Source: Leuconostoc kimchii IMSNU 11154 (GTDB lineage Bacteria; Bacillota; Bacilli; Lactobacillales; Lactobacillaceae). Taken from it: 29,616 bases of DNA. The stretch covers positions 1-29,616 of the forward strand of contig NC_014134.1 of the NCBI RefSeq assembly GCF_000092505.1, written 5' to 3'. Of the stretch, positions 15,032 through 22,919 are shown one piece after another. Below the pieces are notes generated by a model. That model did no database searches. It was not told where the DNA came from and worked only from the letters and a program-made list of their open reading frames with translations. Numbering within the stretch: the first letter of the stretch is position 1; each line of letters opens with the position of its first letter. The position numbers and the translations under genes are program-made.

Positions 15032-15168
15032 TACTTTATGTTAAACAATCTCATTTAGGTAATTATGATTATTCTAAAATTCTGTGTTAGCTCCTCTCAA
15101 ATAGATATTTCTAGTAGCCCAGTCTATTGCTTAGAAGTCAATAAATTGGACCATTTTTATTCAGTTAA

Positions 15169-16013
15169 TTAGGCGACATTTGAGATACGATTTCGATTAT
15201 AAAAATTGATAGTCCAACCAATGGCTGCTTGGACCTCAGTTAATGTTTGGTATGCCTTCAAATAAACTTCTTCACGCTTCAATATTGAATGAAACGCTTC
15301 CATAAAGTCATTATCGTATGGATGTCCTTTGAGTGAATATGAATGTTTCAAGCCATAATTTTGACCCTTGGTATTAAATTCAGCACTCGTGTATTGTAAC
15401 CCCATATCCGAATGAACTATTAGTGGCTTTTGATGATTATCTAACGCCATCTGTAAGGCACTTGTAGCTAGTTCGGCTGTCCTTGTATTGCCAATTTTAT
15501 AGCCTAATACTTTTCTCTTCTCAGGATCCAAAACGGTTGCTAAATAGGCCCATCTGTGATTAGTCAACTGAATATAAGTGATATCTGTTTGCCAAACACC
15601 GCTCAAATCATGCTAGTGCCTAATCAGATTAGTTATTTGAGAAACCGTCACAACGGTTTTGTGTTTGCGATAACGTTTTGCATGCTTGATCTAATCCTTA
15701 ATTCACGCATCAATTTGAGTGTCATATACTCAGATATTTTCGGGCAGTCATTGGTTAGTTGACTATAAGCAGCAATACGACGATAACCATAAAATTTAAA
15801 GGTTTTCCAAACGTCTAAAATATAAGGTTTTAGGCATTCTCTAAACTTTTCTTGTCGACTGAACTGCCAATGGCGCCAGTTGTAATAGGTACTAGGTCTG
15901 ATTTTAAGTGGACTTAAAATACGCACAAGCGCGTAGCCTTGTGCTAAAAATTGGTTAACTAGCGGCAATCCCACATTACGGACTATTTTTTGGCTAGTAA
16001 GATGGCCGCTCAA
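15169..16013 (-). pseudogene. IS3 orfB transposase, interrupted
   Basis: Two open segments. The first (16013-15648) carries the HTH-like PSTYYNWRHWQFSRQEK and YGYRRIAAYSQL. The second (15606-15169) is the rve/DDE catalytic part with WQTDITYIQL (Asp), VHSDMGLQYTS (Asp) and DNDFMEAFHSILKRE (Glu). Between them about 40 bases contain stops, so a single protein cannot be made. Catalytic residues themselves are intact. Confidence 0.85.
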
Positions 16014-16019
16014 TGCTTG

Positions 16020-16274
16020 TCAGGCTATGCGTGATAAAATTTCGTTTTCTTCCTCCAAAATAGTGAGGCGCTTCTCTAGTTGCTTGACGTATTTTAAAGT
16101 CTTTGACTGACCCTTGATCAAGATTGGAGTAGCTTGTTTAACCCAAATATCCATAGGATCGTTCGACGGTCCGAATCCTTCTGCTAGTGATTTAAGTGAA
16201 CGGCCTTCTTGGTGAAGTTTAACCAAGAAACCTTTGACATCTTGTGAATAACGGACTGAATAAAGATAGTCCAT
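16020..16274 (-). pseudogene. IS3 orfA, shortened
   Basis: 84 residues: degenerate helix-turn-helix (SLKSLAEGFGPSNDPMDIWV) and coiled-coil YVKQLEKRLTILEEENEIL. The usual Lys-rich tail and the frameshift window joining orfB are replaced by an early stop (SRIA). Accumulated changes relative to the copy at 13516 indicate decay. Confidence 0.7.
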
Positions 16275-16482
16275 TTTTTAGTATATTAGCATCGGATTAT
16301 GCCCTAGAAATAAAGAAGTCCTGATTTTCAGTATACGAGCATTGTAAATCTAGGTAAAATTGGTTGATTATAATAAAGTGTGAGTCTGGTATAAGCGTTT
16401 GTCCATGTTACTGAACTGATATCATATATGCATATCAATTGGAAGACGTATATTTTTGTCATCTGCCATTAATTTAATATAA

Positions 16483-17046
16483 TTAATCTTGAATAAACAA
16501 TTTTTTAATATATTGTACTGTTCTAACAGAAATATTGAAAGCTTCTGCTGTAGATTTTATTGTGTGCGTTTGAGAATACTCAAAGATAGCTGTGTTTCGG
16601 CTATCTTTTTTTCTTTTGGGTCTACCTTCTTTATAGTTGGGATTGTGTTGCCTTGCAAATATCTTACCAGCCTGCGTACGTTCGATAATCATGTCGCGTT
16701 CCATTTCCGCAACCGAAAGTAATGTTCTTACAATCATGCGACCCATTGGGGTATTGTCAATTGTTCCTAAGTTTAGAACTTTAATCACAATTTTTTGTTT
16801 CAGGAGATCATCAATTAAATTTAATGCTTCACGTGTATTTCGAGCAAAGCGATCTAACTTGGTGACGATCAATGTGTCATTAGGTTCAATTAGATTGACA
16901 AGTTTTTTAAACTGTGGTCGTGATGTAGTTGTACCTGAATATTTTTCACTGAAAATCATTTCAGCCCCGGCATTTTTCAAAGTCTCTTTTTGTTCATATA
17001 AAGATTGTCCAGCTGTTGAAACCCGTGCATAACCATAAACTGTCAT
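16483..17046 (-). CDS. Serine recombinase / resolvase
   Basis: 187 residues of the Tn3-resolvase/invertase family. Catalytic Ser10 lies in YARVSTAGQ, with Asp65, Arg66 and Arg69 in KLDRFARN. The long helix continues LLSVAEMERDMIIERTQAGK, and the C-terminal helix-turn-helix is TIKSTAEAFNISVRTVQYIK (about 160-179). Length is typical. It probably resolves plasmid dimers or cointegrates. A 28-bp dyad at 17117-17144, upstream of the gene, is a candidate res crossover site. The ATG is preceded by AAAGAGGTA. Confidence 0.9.
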   Translation of the reverse strand: MTVYGYARVSTAGQSLYEQKETLKNAGAEMIFSEKYSGTTTSRPQFKKLVNLIEPNDTLIVTKLDRFARNTREALNLIDDLLKQKIVIKVLNLGTIDNTPMGRMIVRTLLSVAEMERDMIIERTQAGKIFARQHNPNYKEGRPKRKKDSRNTAIFEYSQTHTIKSTAEAFNISVRTVQYIKKLFIQD

Positions 17047-17116
17047 TTTATACCTCTTTAAAATTGCATAACTAAATTGCAGTATATAAAGCCAAGTATA
17101 GCATGACTTTGAAAAA

Positions 17117-17144
17117 GTGCAAACTACTCAAAAGTTTATTGCAC
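17117..17144. repeat. Candidate res site dyad of the resolvase
   Basis: GTGCAAACT and AAGTTTATTGCAC form an imperfect inverted repeat of 28 bp, the size of a resolvase site I, 70 bases before the resolvase gene. Further TTGCA motifs at about 17066 and 17080 could be accessory half-sites. Confidence 0.5.
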
Positions 17145-17291
17145 TAATAACTGTAAAGCTGTCATATTTTTTTGTGAAGATTAGGTTATGATATAATTTT
17201 ATTTACAAGCAAGTTAAGGACTGGTGGAATCTGATAGTTGGGGGTGACGCTTATTGTTGAAACTCAAGGCTACCTGAAAGGATAACACCAA

Positions 17292-17393
17292 ATGGTCTGT
17301 TAGACCGCGGTAATTGTGTTGATCACATTTCTGGTTGTTTTAGCTACGAAAGTAGTCGAACTACTAAAAGAAATTAACAAGTCTAAAAAATAG
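17292..17393 (+). pseudogene. Degenerate type I (holin-like) toxin
   Basis: AAAGGA lies before an ATG, but codon 4 is TAG (ATG-GTC-TGT-TAG). The same frame then continues TAVIVLITFLVVLATKVVEL and LKEINKSKK, a hydrophobic helix with a basic tail as in small LAB type I toxins. Translation from GTG 17316 is possible but lacks a ribosome site. The locus still has a terminator and a convergent antisense promoter. A small deletion that created the stop is the simplest explanation. Confidence 0.5.
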
Positions 17394-17400
17394 GTAAACA

Positions 17401-17435
17401 AAAACCCCTTAACTTTGGCCGGTTCTAGGGGTTTT
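17401..17435. terminator. Shared terminator of the degenerate toxin locus
   Basis: AAAACCCCT / AGGGGTTTT with a 17-base loop; symmetrical, so it serves RNAs from both sides. Confidence 0.7.
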
Positions 17436-17539
17436 CGTGAAATGACTATTTTAGTTTATTAACAAAATAACAACTACCAACGCTGAAGCACGCTTGTGAC
17501 TTAAAAGGTCATGTACCTAACATGGGTCTTTTTGTTTAT
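17410..17539 (-). ncRNA. Putative antitoxin RNA of the degenerate locus
   Basis: Minus-strand transcript predicted from the promoter at 17546-17573 to the shared terminator, about 130 nt. It contains the hairpin GACCCATGTTAGGTACATGACC and on. ACGCTTGTGAC of its template resembles ACGCTTATTG in the toxin leader, but complementarity is short. Architecture matches the locus at 4.1 kb. Confidence 0.5.
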
Positions 17540-17545
17540 ATTTAT

Positions 17546-17573
17546 ATTATACCACTTTCACTGTTTTTGCCAA
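17546..17573 (-). promoter_or_regulatory. Promoter of the antisense RNA
   Basis: Minus strand TTGGCA, 16-base spacer, perfect TATAAT. Confidence 0.7.
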
Positions 17574-17624
17574 TTATTTCTATTTCATAGATCATTTTGC
17601 TTGTTTTTATTTAGCATTTTTAAA

Positions 17625-17986
17625 CTAATTTTCAGGTGTGTTGTTTAATAATCCATTAATACTAAATGGGGTTAGTAATGAAATGGTCGTACTAAGCGAT
17701 ACTTCATCGGGTGTATGGCGTTCTTGATATATTAAGTATACGAAATTCGGAATCTTATTTGATATTGTTGACTCAACGTATATACGTTGCTTAAGGGCGG
17801 TATTGTCATCAGAAAGCGTTATATTTGCAATTTTTGGTGCTAAGTTATTTTCAATGTTATCTATTTTGTAGCCATTTTCCGCAAGAATCATTTTTTTAAA
17901 AAAACGAATTCCTTACTTGCAATGCAGTCTTTGTTTGATAGGTTTGAATAACATTTTGTGTTTTCAAATTGTACTGAACTGATCAT
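17625..17986 (-). pseudogene. Two overlapping frames at a T7A7 tract (broken or frameshifted gene)
   Basis: Frame 1 (17986-17888, 32 residues) starts MISSVQFENTKCYSNLSNKD and ends VFLKK at TGA. Frame 2 (17891-17625, 88 residues) starts at the ATG overlapping that TGA and ends LLNNTPEN. The join is TTTTTTTAAAAAAATGA, a site suited to slippage, and frame 2 has no ribosome site of its own. Together they would give one protein of about 120 residues with polar, beta-rich character (KIANITLSDDNTALKQRIYV). I do not recognise it. Either translationally coupled small genes or one gene broken by a homopolymer change. Confidence 0.4.
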
Positions 17987-18175
17987 AATTATCTCTTTTC
18001 TATTTTCATGTAGTATCCCAATTTAGGTTGGTATAACGTGCATTTTAGATACATGATGATATCAGTAAATTATTTTCCACATCTGTAATTTTTACTTTTG
18101 AAGAGACACTATAAAATATAAATATTTGATTTTTATACTTTTTAAAGTGTTAACAAGTATTGTTTAGGAGAAAAC

Positions 18176-18577
18176 ATGAAATATTTAAAAGATAGTACCC
18201 TGCTGACTAGTTGTCTTGTAGTATTTTTTGGTGGGTCATTAGGTAGCTTGTTCAGGCTACTAATTACCGAAATTCCACATATTGGGAGTAGTCCTTGGGT
18301 TATAGTAGTCATCAATGTTTTAGGATCATTCTTCCTTGCTTATATCGGAGCAGTCATTCCTGACAGCTATGACTATTCTTTAATTTTAAAAAATTTTATA
18401 GGGACGGGTATCATGGGTGGCTTTACAACATTCAGCACATTTATACTTCAAATTAATCAATTAGGTAGAGAAAATTTTTTAATTAGTATTATTTATACAT
18501 TAATTAGTTTTATACTGGCTTACATTGCAGTTGTTTTTGGGAAAAATGTAGGAAAAAATCGGAGATTAAATCAGTGA
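18176..18577 (+). CDS. crcB: FluC/CrcB fluoride channel, first half-channel
   Basis: 133 residues, four membrane helices. CrcB signatures: GGSLGSLFRLL (about 19-29), VINVLGSFFLAYIGA (about 45-59, with the pore Asn) and GTGIMGGFTTFSTF (about 81-94, with the Phe-box/Na-site TTFST). FluC proteins are dual-topology fluoride channels that let toxic F- leave the cell. Two unequal genes in tandem, as here, form a heterodimer of fixed opposite orientations in many Firmicutes. GGAGAA precedes the ATG; the next gene overlaps by 4 bases. No fluoride riboswitch was recognised in the 190 bases upstream. Confidence 0.92.
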   Translation: MKYLKDSTLLTSCLVVFFGGSLGSLFRLLITEIPHIGSSPWVIVVINVLGSFFLAYIGAVIPDSYDYSLILKNFIGTGIMGGFTTFSTFILQINQLGRENFLISIIYTLISFILAYIAVVFGKNVGKNRRLNQ

Positions 18578-18921
18578 ATTTTTTTAACTTTTATTTGTAT
18601 TTCTGTTTAGCTGCTGGGCTAGGTGCTGTTATTCGATATCTAGTTATAAGTTTTATGCCAAGGATTACAAATTTTTTCACAGGTGTTTTTTATGTTAATA
18701 TTATTGGTGCTTTTTTGATGGGTGTATTATCAGTTAATATGAACAGCAACGTCTGGCATATTATTATTGGAACGGGTTTTATTGGCGGCCTGACGACATT
18801 CAGCACCATGATGACACAGGGAGAGCAGTTTAATAGTTTTAAACGGAGTATGGTATATTTTGCATTGACATTAGTCTTAGGAATTTTTTTATTTATTGTA
18901 GCTATACACATACACGTTTAA
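18574..18921 (+). CDS. crcB: FluC/CrcB fluoride channel, second half-channel (GTG start)
   Basis: 115 residues, four membrane helices with GLGAVIRYLVISF (about 15-27), VNIIGAFLMGVLS (about 42-54) and GTGFIGGLTTFSTM (about 69-82). It begins GTG within the GTGA overlap with the first crcB, so translation is coupled and a 1:1 heterodimer is expected. The basic residue in AVIRY and the shorter loops relative to the first copy fit the opposite membrane orientation. Confidence 0.92.
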   Translation: MNFFNFYLYFCLAAGLGAVIRYLVISFMPRITNFFTGVFYVNIIGAFLMGVLSVNMNSNVWHIIIGTGFIGGLTTFSTMMTQGEQFNSFKRSMVYFALTLVLGIFLFIVAIHIHV

Positions 18922-19095
18922 CGAAATACTTTGAATGTGAAACACGCAGTTTTAAATGTCTTTGATGTTTTGTTAATACATACACAAAACGAATTCGCTT
19001 GATTCTGTTTTAATCAAAGAATGAGAATATATAAAGAAAATCGTTAAATTTTTCTGTATTTGGAATCAACCCCCTTTTTGTTGTAAACTGATTTT

Positions 19096-20628
19096 ATGTT
19101 TAAAAAAAGAATTAGACTCAATACATCAAAGCTGTCAGTAGTATTATATGGCACACTTATAGGTTTTTTAACAGGAATAGTTGTTAGTGTCTTCCGCTGG
19201 ACAATTGAAAAATTGCTTCAATTTGTGCAAACGCTGTATCTCGATATTTCACATGGCAATATAGCGTTAATATTTTTAGTGATAACTGCTAATTTAATTT
19301 GTTTTTTAATTGTTTCATGGATGTTAAACAAAGAACCTAATATATCCGGTTCCGGCATTCCACAGGTTGAAGGTCTATTATTGGGTGAACTAAAAATAAA
19401 CTGGTGGTCGACATTGTGGCGGAAATTTATATCAGGAATTTTGGCTATTGGTAGTGGTTTAATGCTGGGGCGGGAAGGTCCTTCAATTCAACTGGGTGCA
19501 TCAATTGGTCAGGGTGTGGCATCATATAAACGTCTTAGTCATAATCAATCGAAAGGGCTTATAGCCAGTGGTGCCGCTGCAGGTTTATCAGCTGCATTTA
19601 ATGCACCTTTAGCCGGCGTTATGTTTGTATTGGAGGAAGTCTATCACAGTATTTCTCCCTTTGTCTGGGTTGGTGCATTGACAGGCGCAAGCGTTTCGGA
19701 TTTTGTCTCTACGGTTTTGTTTGGCCAAACACCAGTTTTATCTATTGGACACTTAAGCGTTTTCCCGGTACAGTTATATGGTTTATTGTTGGTATTTGGT
19801 ATTATATTAGGCTTATTTGGCTTTTTATATCAAAAATTTTTACTATTCAGCTTAAATTGTTACAGTAAAATTAGGGTTCCTAAATATTTATACGGTATCG
19901 TGCCGTTTATCTTGGTGATACCGATTGGAATTTTATGGCCAAATCTTTTAGGTGGGGGAAATAATTTAATTTTATCACTGAAAGAAGCACCTATGACAAT
20001 GAAAATGATCATCGTAATTTTGTTAGTTCGATTTGTTTTCTCAATGATTAGTTACGGTTCCGGTCTGCCAGGGGGAATATTTTTACCTATTTTGACTCTA
20101 GGTGCACTAAGTGGCGCATTGATGGCTCATATATTTGTCTATTTACATCTCATGAGTGCAAATTATGCTTTAAACTTTATTGTGATCGGTATGGCAGGTT
20201 ATTTCGCATGTATTGGTAAAGCACCATTTACTGCAATTATTCTTATCTTTGAGATGGTTGGGAGTGTGACCCACATTTTACCTTTAGCACTTGTAAGTTT
20301 AGTAGCCTACTTAGTAGTTGATCTATTAAATGGTGCACCAATATATGAATCTTTATTAGAACGTTTGTTGAAAAGAAAACCAGCGCATCTAGCGATGTCC
20401 TCCATGATAACTATGGAAGTCACTGTTCTTGCTGGTGGTATGCTAGAAGATCAACAAATAAGAGACTTACAACTGGAATCAAATAGTTTGATTACACTGG
20501 TCAGAAGATCTGAAAATGTACTGATTCCCAAAGGAGACTTAGTATTACGTGCTGGTGATATTATTTATATTAGAATGAACCAAAAAGATGCAAAAATTAC
20601 TAGAAATCAACTATCACTTAACAACTAA
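19096..20628 (+). CDS. ClC-type chloride/proton antiporter with C-terminal RCK_C-like domain
   Basis: 510 residues. Filter motifs: GSGIP (85-89, Ser centre), GREGP (125-129, gating Glu127), GSGLPGGIFLP and GKAPFTAIILIFEM. The internal proton glutamate is present as FVLEEVY (180-181). About 10-12 membrane segments are followed from about 430 by a soluble TrkA-C-like domain (ITLVRRSENVLIPKGD, LRAGDIIYIRM) that may sense a ligand. Fluoride-specific CLC-F proteins usually have Met in place of the filter Ser, so the residues argue for chloride exchange despite the crcB neighbours. It lies 174 bases after crcB and no terminator is evident between them. Acid/osmotic or halide stress role inferred. 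Confidence 0.88.
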   Translation: MFKKRIRLNTSKLSVVLYGTLIGFLTGIVVSVFRWTIEKLLQFVQTLYLDISHGNIALIFLVITANLICFLIVSWMLNKEPNISGSGIPQVEGLLLGELKINWWSTLWRKFISGILAIGSGLMLGREGPSIQLGASIGQGVASYKRLSHNQSKGLIASGAAAGLSAAFNAPLAGVMFVLEEVYHSISPFVWVGALTGASVSDFVSTVLFGQTPVLSIGHLSVFPVQLYGLLLVFGIILGLFGFLYQKFLLFSLNCYSKIRVPKYLYGIVPFILVIPIGILWPNLLGGGNNLILSLKEAPMTMKMIIVILLVRFVFSMISYGSGLPGGIFLPILTLGALSGALMAHIFVYLHLMSANYALNFIVIGMAGYFACIGKAPFTAIILIFEMVGSVTHILPLALVSLVAYLVVDLLNGAPIYESLLERLLKRKPAHLAMSSMITMEVTVLAGGMLEDQQIRDLQLESNSLITLVRRSENVLIPKGDLVLRAGDIIYIRMNQKDAKITRNQLSLNN

Positions 20629-21128
20629 ATAAATTTCAAAAACACGATTTTAGAGTTTTTGCGTCGAAAAGATAAATTCGTTATCAATTAAATTACAATT
20701 ACAGAAATAATTACCAGGAGATTCTTTTTTACAAATAATTGGAACCAGCTTTAGTTTCAAATTCAATTGAGATAACATCGCTTTATCGTAATTTAGAGTG
20801 TTTTGATTGAGTGAGCACATCGTAATAGTGAAATTATATTCAACATAATTGTATCAAAATAAAAATTTGCCTAAGAAGAGGTGGAGTATGATGATATAAA
20901 AATTAGTTTTGTACTAACCATCAGCTTTTTTTGGTGTAAGTTCTTTGTTTAAACAATTTCTATATATTCCTTTTTTGCTAATAAAAAATCATATTTTTTT
21001 AATTAGAGACAGAAAATGTCTTTTTAAAAATTATATCGTAGGATCAGGACAATAATATATAGCGAAATTTGATTTGAATAATAAAACTATGGTATATTTA
21101 ACTTAATTTAATTTAAACGGTTGGGCGC
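20629..21128. other. Intergenic region without recognised gene
   Basis: About 500 bases, very AT-rich, no frame with a ribosome site. A hairpin ACCATCAGC/TTTTTTTGGTG near 20918-20938 and a -10-like TATATT near 21092 are the only signals noted. Confidence 0.4.
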
Positions 21129-21129
21129 A

Positions 21130-21176
21130 AGCTTCAAGAATTGTTAGTCGGGGAACTAGCATTTTTTGGAGCTTTT
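21130..21176 (+). promoter_or_regulatory. Structured leader / attenuator-like hairpin before the antiporter
   Basis: Outer stem AGCTTCAA (21130-21137) / TTGGAGCT (21166-21173) and inner stem GTTAGT (21143-21148) / ACTAGC (21155-21160) with loop CGGGGA, ending in TTTTT. It resembles a terminator placed 20 bases before the antiporter start codon, so it could control read-through. It does not match the fluoride riboswitch consensus that I know. Confidence 0.5.
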
Positions 21177-21194
21177 TAAATATTAGGAGAAATA

Positions 21195-22157
21195 ATGGAA
21201 TATCTATTAATCATGTTCTTAGTCATAGTTACTATTTTTCTGGGAAAGGTAGGCACCTGGTTTGGTTTTTCTGAAGTTGTTGGGCAACTATTTTCAGGTA
21301 TCATTTTAGGATCCAGCATATTTAATATAGTACAGTCAAGTAATTTAATCCACTTGATAGCTGAGATAGGTATTTTTTTACTGATGTTAAATTCGGGACT
21401 AGAGTCGGATTTAAAGGAAATGAAAAGATACATTAAAGCATCGTCACTCATTGCAGTTATGGGGGTACTACTACCCTTAATTACTTTTCCGATTGCATTT
21501 TTATTGCTTGGATATAATATACAGACTTCCATATTTGCCGGTGTTGTGTTCTCTGCAACTTCAATATCTATAACGTTAGCTGTACTATCGGAACAAAAAA
21601 AATTAGCCACTGCAATAGGAGCAATCATACTTTCGGCGGCTGTAATAGATGACATAATTGCTTTGTTTGCGGTGACTTTATTTTCTGTTTTAGTAGGTGG
21701 AGGTGCACTGGGGATAAACAGTATTTTACCATTACTCGCTTTTGCGTTAGGTATACTACTCAGGAAGTATAATTTTTCTGATAAAATTGGTGTTATCAGT
21801 ACGAAAATGGGTAATTCTTTCTTTTACCCTGTATTTTTCGGGTCCATCGGTCTTGAAATCGTAATCCAGGGACTGGGAGATAAGATAACAGCTATTATAA
21901 TTTTTAGTATTTTAGCTATTGTCACAAAATTTGTTGGCTCGTTATGGGGAGCAAAAATTTCTGGTCTAGATACCAGAGTTTCAAGTGCAATTGGGGCAGG
22001 CATGATTTCTAGAGGTGAGATGGCCCTTGTGATTATTCAAATAGGTATATCATCACATATTATTGATGATTATACTTCAGCGGAGTTTATTGTTGCTGTC
22101 ATCGTTTCAACAATAGTAGCTCCGATAATCATGAAACCACTGTTCAAAAAGATTTGA
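21195..22157 (+). CDS. NapA/CPA2-type cation:proton antiporter, short form
   Basis: 320 residues, about 10-11 membrane helices. The ion site Asp-Asp is in SAAVIDDIIALFAV (about 149-162), with FSATSISITLAVLSEQKKL before it and the late SRGEMALVIIQIGI (about 272-285) characteristic of the family. It is about 60 residues shorter than E. hirae NapA, with compact loops after the DD motif (SVLVGGGALGINSILPLLAF). It exchanges Na+ or K+ for H+. Antiporters of this type accompany crcB and clc genes in fluoride-response regions, because F- enters as HF and leaves a proton. TAGGAGAA precedes the ATG. Confidence 0.85.
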   Translation: MEYLLIMFLVIVTIFLGKVGTWFGFSEVVGQLFSGIILGSSIFNIVQSSNLIHLIAEIGIFLLMLNSGLESDLKEMKRYIKASSLIAVMGVLLPLITFPIAFLLLGYNIQTSIFAGVVFSATSISITLAVLSEQKKLATAIGAIILSAAVIDDIIALFAVTLFSVLVGGGALGINSILPLLAFALGILLRKYNFSDKIGVISTKMGNSFFYPVFFGSIGLEIVIQGLGDKITAIIIFSILAIVTKFVGSLWGAKISGLDTRVSSAIGAGMISRGEMALVIIQIGISSHIIDDYTSAEFIVAVIVSTIVAPIIMKPLFKKI

Positions 22158-22206
22158 TATTACAATTATAAAAGTTGCTATATTAGCAGATGGCTGATTG
22201 GTTTCT

Positions 22207-22236
22207 GTCAGGTTATGCGTTATAAAATTTCATTTT
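22207..22236. mobile_element. Short IS3 orfA-end scar
   Basis: GTCAGGTTATGCGTTATAAA and the following ATTTCATTTT match GTCAGGCTATGCGTGATAAA ATTTCGTTTT at 16019-16048 (end of orfA). It marks the junction between the antiporter and the VIT1 pair. Confidence 0.5.
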
Positions 22237-22237
22237 G

Positions 22238-22918
22238 CTACTTAAATAGGGTTCCAAGCCAATAAGTGAAGGCCATTGTGAGCACTCCTGTGAATATGTT
22301 GCGCAAAATAGCTGGAATTATTGGTGCTCGTCCCGCCCAAGCGCTTAGCCAACCAGTTAAAAAAAGTGCCCAAAGCGTTGCCAAAATTGTTCCTATAACT
22401 TTCAGATTGTCGGGTAGTAATATCACGGATAGTAATGGCCAGATACCACCAGATATTGAGGCAATAAATGATGATACTAAGGCATGTCCAGGGCTTAAAT
22501 ACTTTCCAACTACAATACCGTACTTAATTTGTACATAGTGTTTCAAAGCATCATTTGTCATCAGGTCATCCGCCACACGTGTGGCTAATTTAGGATCAGC
22601 ACCCCGTTGTTCATAATATATAGCAATTTCATCATGCACAATTGTAGGTTGGGTGGCCAAAAGGGTCTCAGCTTTTGCAACCACTGCTTTTTCTGTATCT
22701 TTTTGTGACGAAACCGAAACAAACTCCCCTGACGCCATAGAAAAAGCAACAGCGAGCATTTCAGCAATACCAGCTACAAAGACGACTGTATTATTGGTAG
22801 TCGCACCAGTAATACCGAGGATGACACCAGCGCCACCAATAATTCCGTCATTGGCACCTAACACTCCAGCACGAATAATATTTAATTTTTCTGATAAAGT
22901 CAATTTTTTGTATTCCAT
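22238..22918 (-). CDS. VIT1/CCC1-family Fe/Mn transporter (second of pair)
   Basis: 226 residues. The first membrane helix holds GANDGIIGGAGVILGITGA (about 19-37), the second FSMASGEFVSVSSQKDTEKA (about 58-77). The acidic cytosolic metal loop follows (KAETLLATQPTIVHDEIAIYYEQRGADP, in part), and the last helices end IFTGVLTMAFTYWLGTLFK. VIT1-type proteins exchange protons for Fe2+ or Mn2+. Its ATG lies one base after the stop of the preceding VIT1 gene, and no strong ribosome site is seen, so it depends on translational coupling. The 3' end borders an IS3 scar but is not shortened. Confidence 0.87.
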   Translation of the reverse strand: MEYKKLTLSEKLNIIRAGVLGANDGIIGGAGVILGITGATTNNTVVFVAGIAEMLAVAFSMASGEFVSVSSQKDTEKAVVAKAETLLATQPTIVHDEIAIYYEQRGADPKLATRVADDLMTNDALKHYVQIKYGIVVGKYLSPGHALVSSFIASISGGIWPLLSVILLPDNLKVIGTILATLWALFLTGWLSAWAGRAPIIPAILRNIFTGVLTMAFTYWLGTLFK

Positions 22919-22919
22919 A

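Larger units (their letters stand above)
15128..16341 (-). mobile_element. Decayed IS3-family (IS150-like) element
   Basis: About 1.21 kb. Left end (on the minus strand) TGCTCGTATACTGAAAATC, right end TGCTTAGAAGTCAATAAATT; both start TGCT and share a GGAC block about 20 bases in. It contains orfA and a broken orfB. No clear 3-4 bp target duplication is seen, which fits rearrangement since insertion. Its end sequences recur as scars at 12505, 12881, 13436, 22207, 24398 and 28606. Confidence 0.8.

Noticed and set aside
17980..18175. Fluoride riboswitch upstream of crcB
   Set aside because: I looked for the conserved GGCGAUGG...UAAACNGCC...CUCCUAC-like pattern and did not find it; the region is AT-rich and unstructured.
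21176..21655. 159-codon minus-strand frame opposite the antiporter
   Set aside because: Mirror of a real membrane protein gene; content (many Ser, Asn, Pro) is an antisense artefact.
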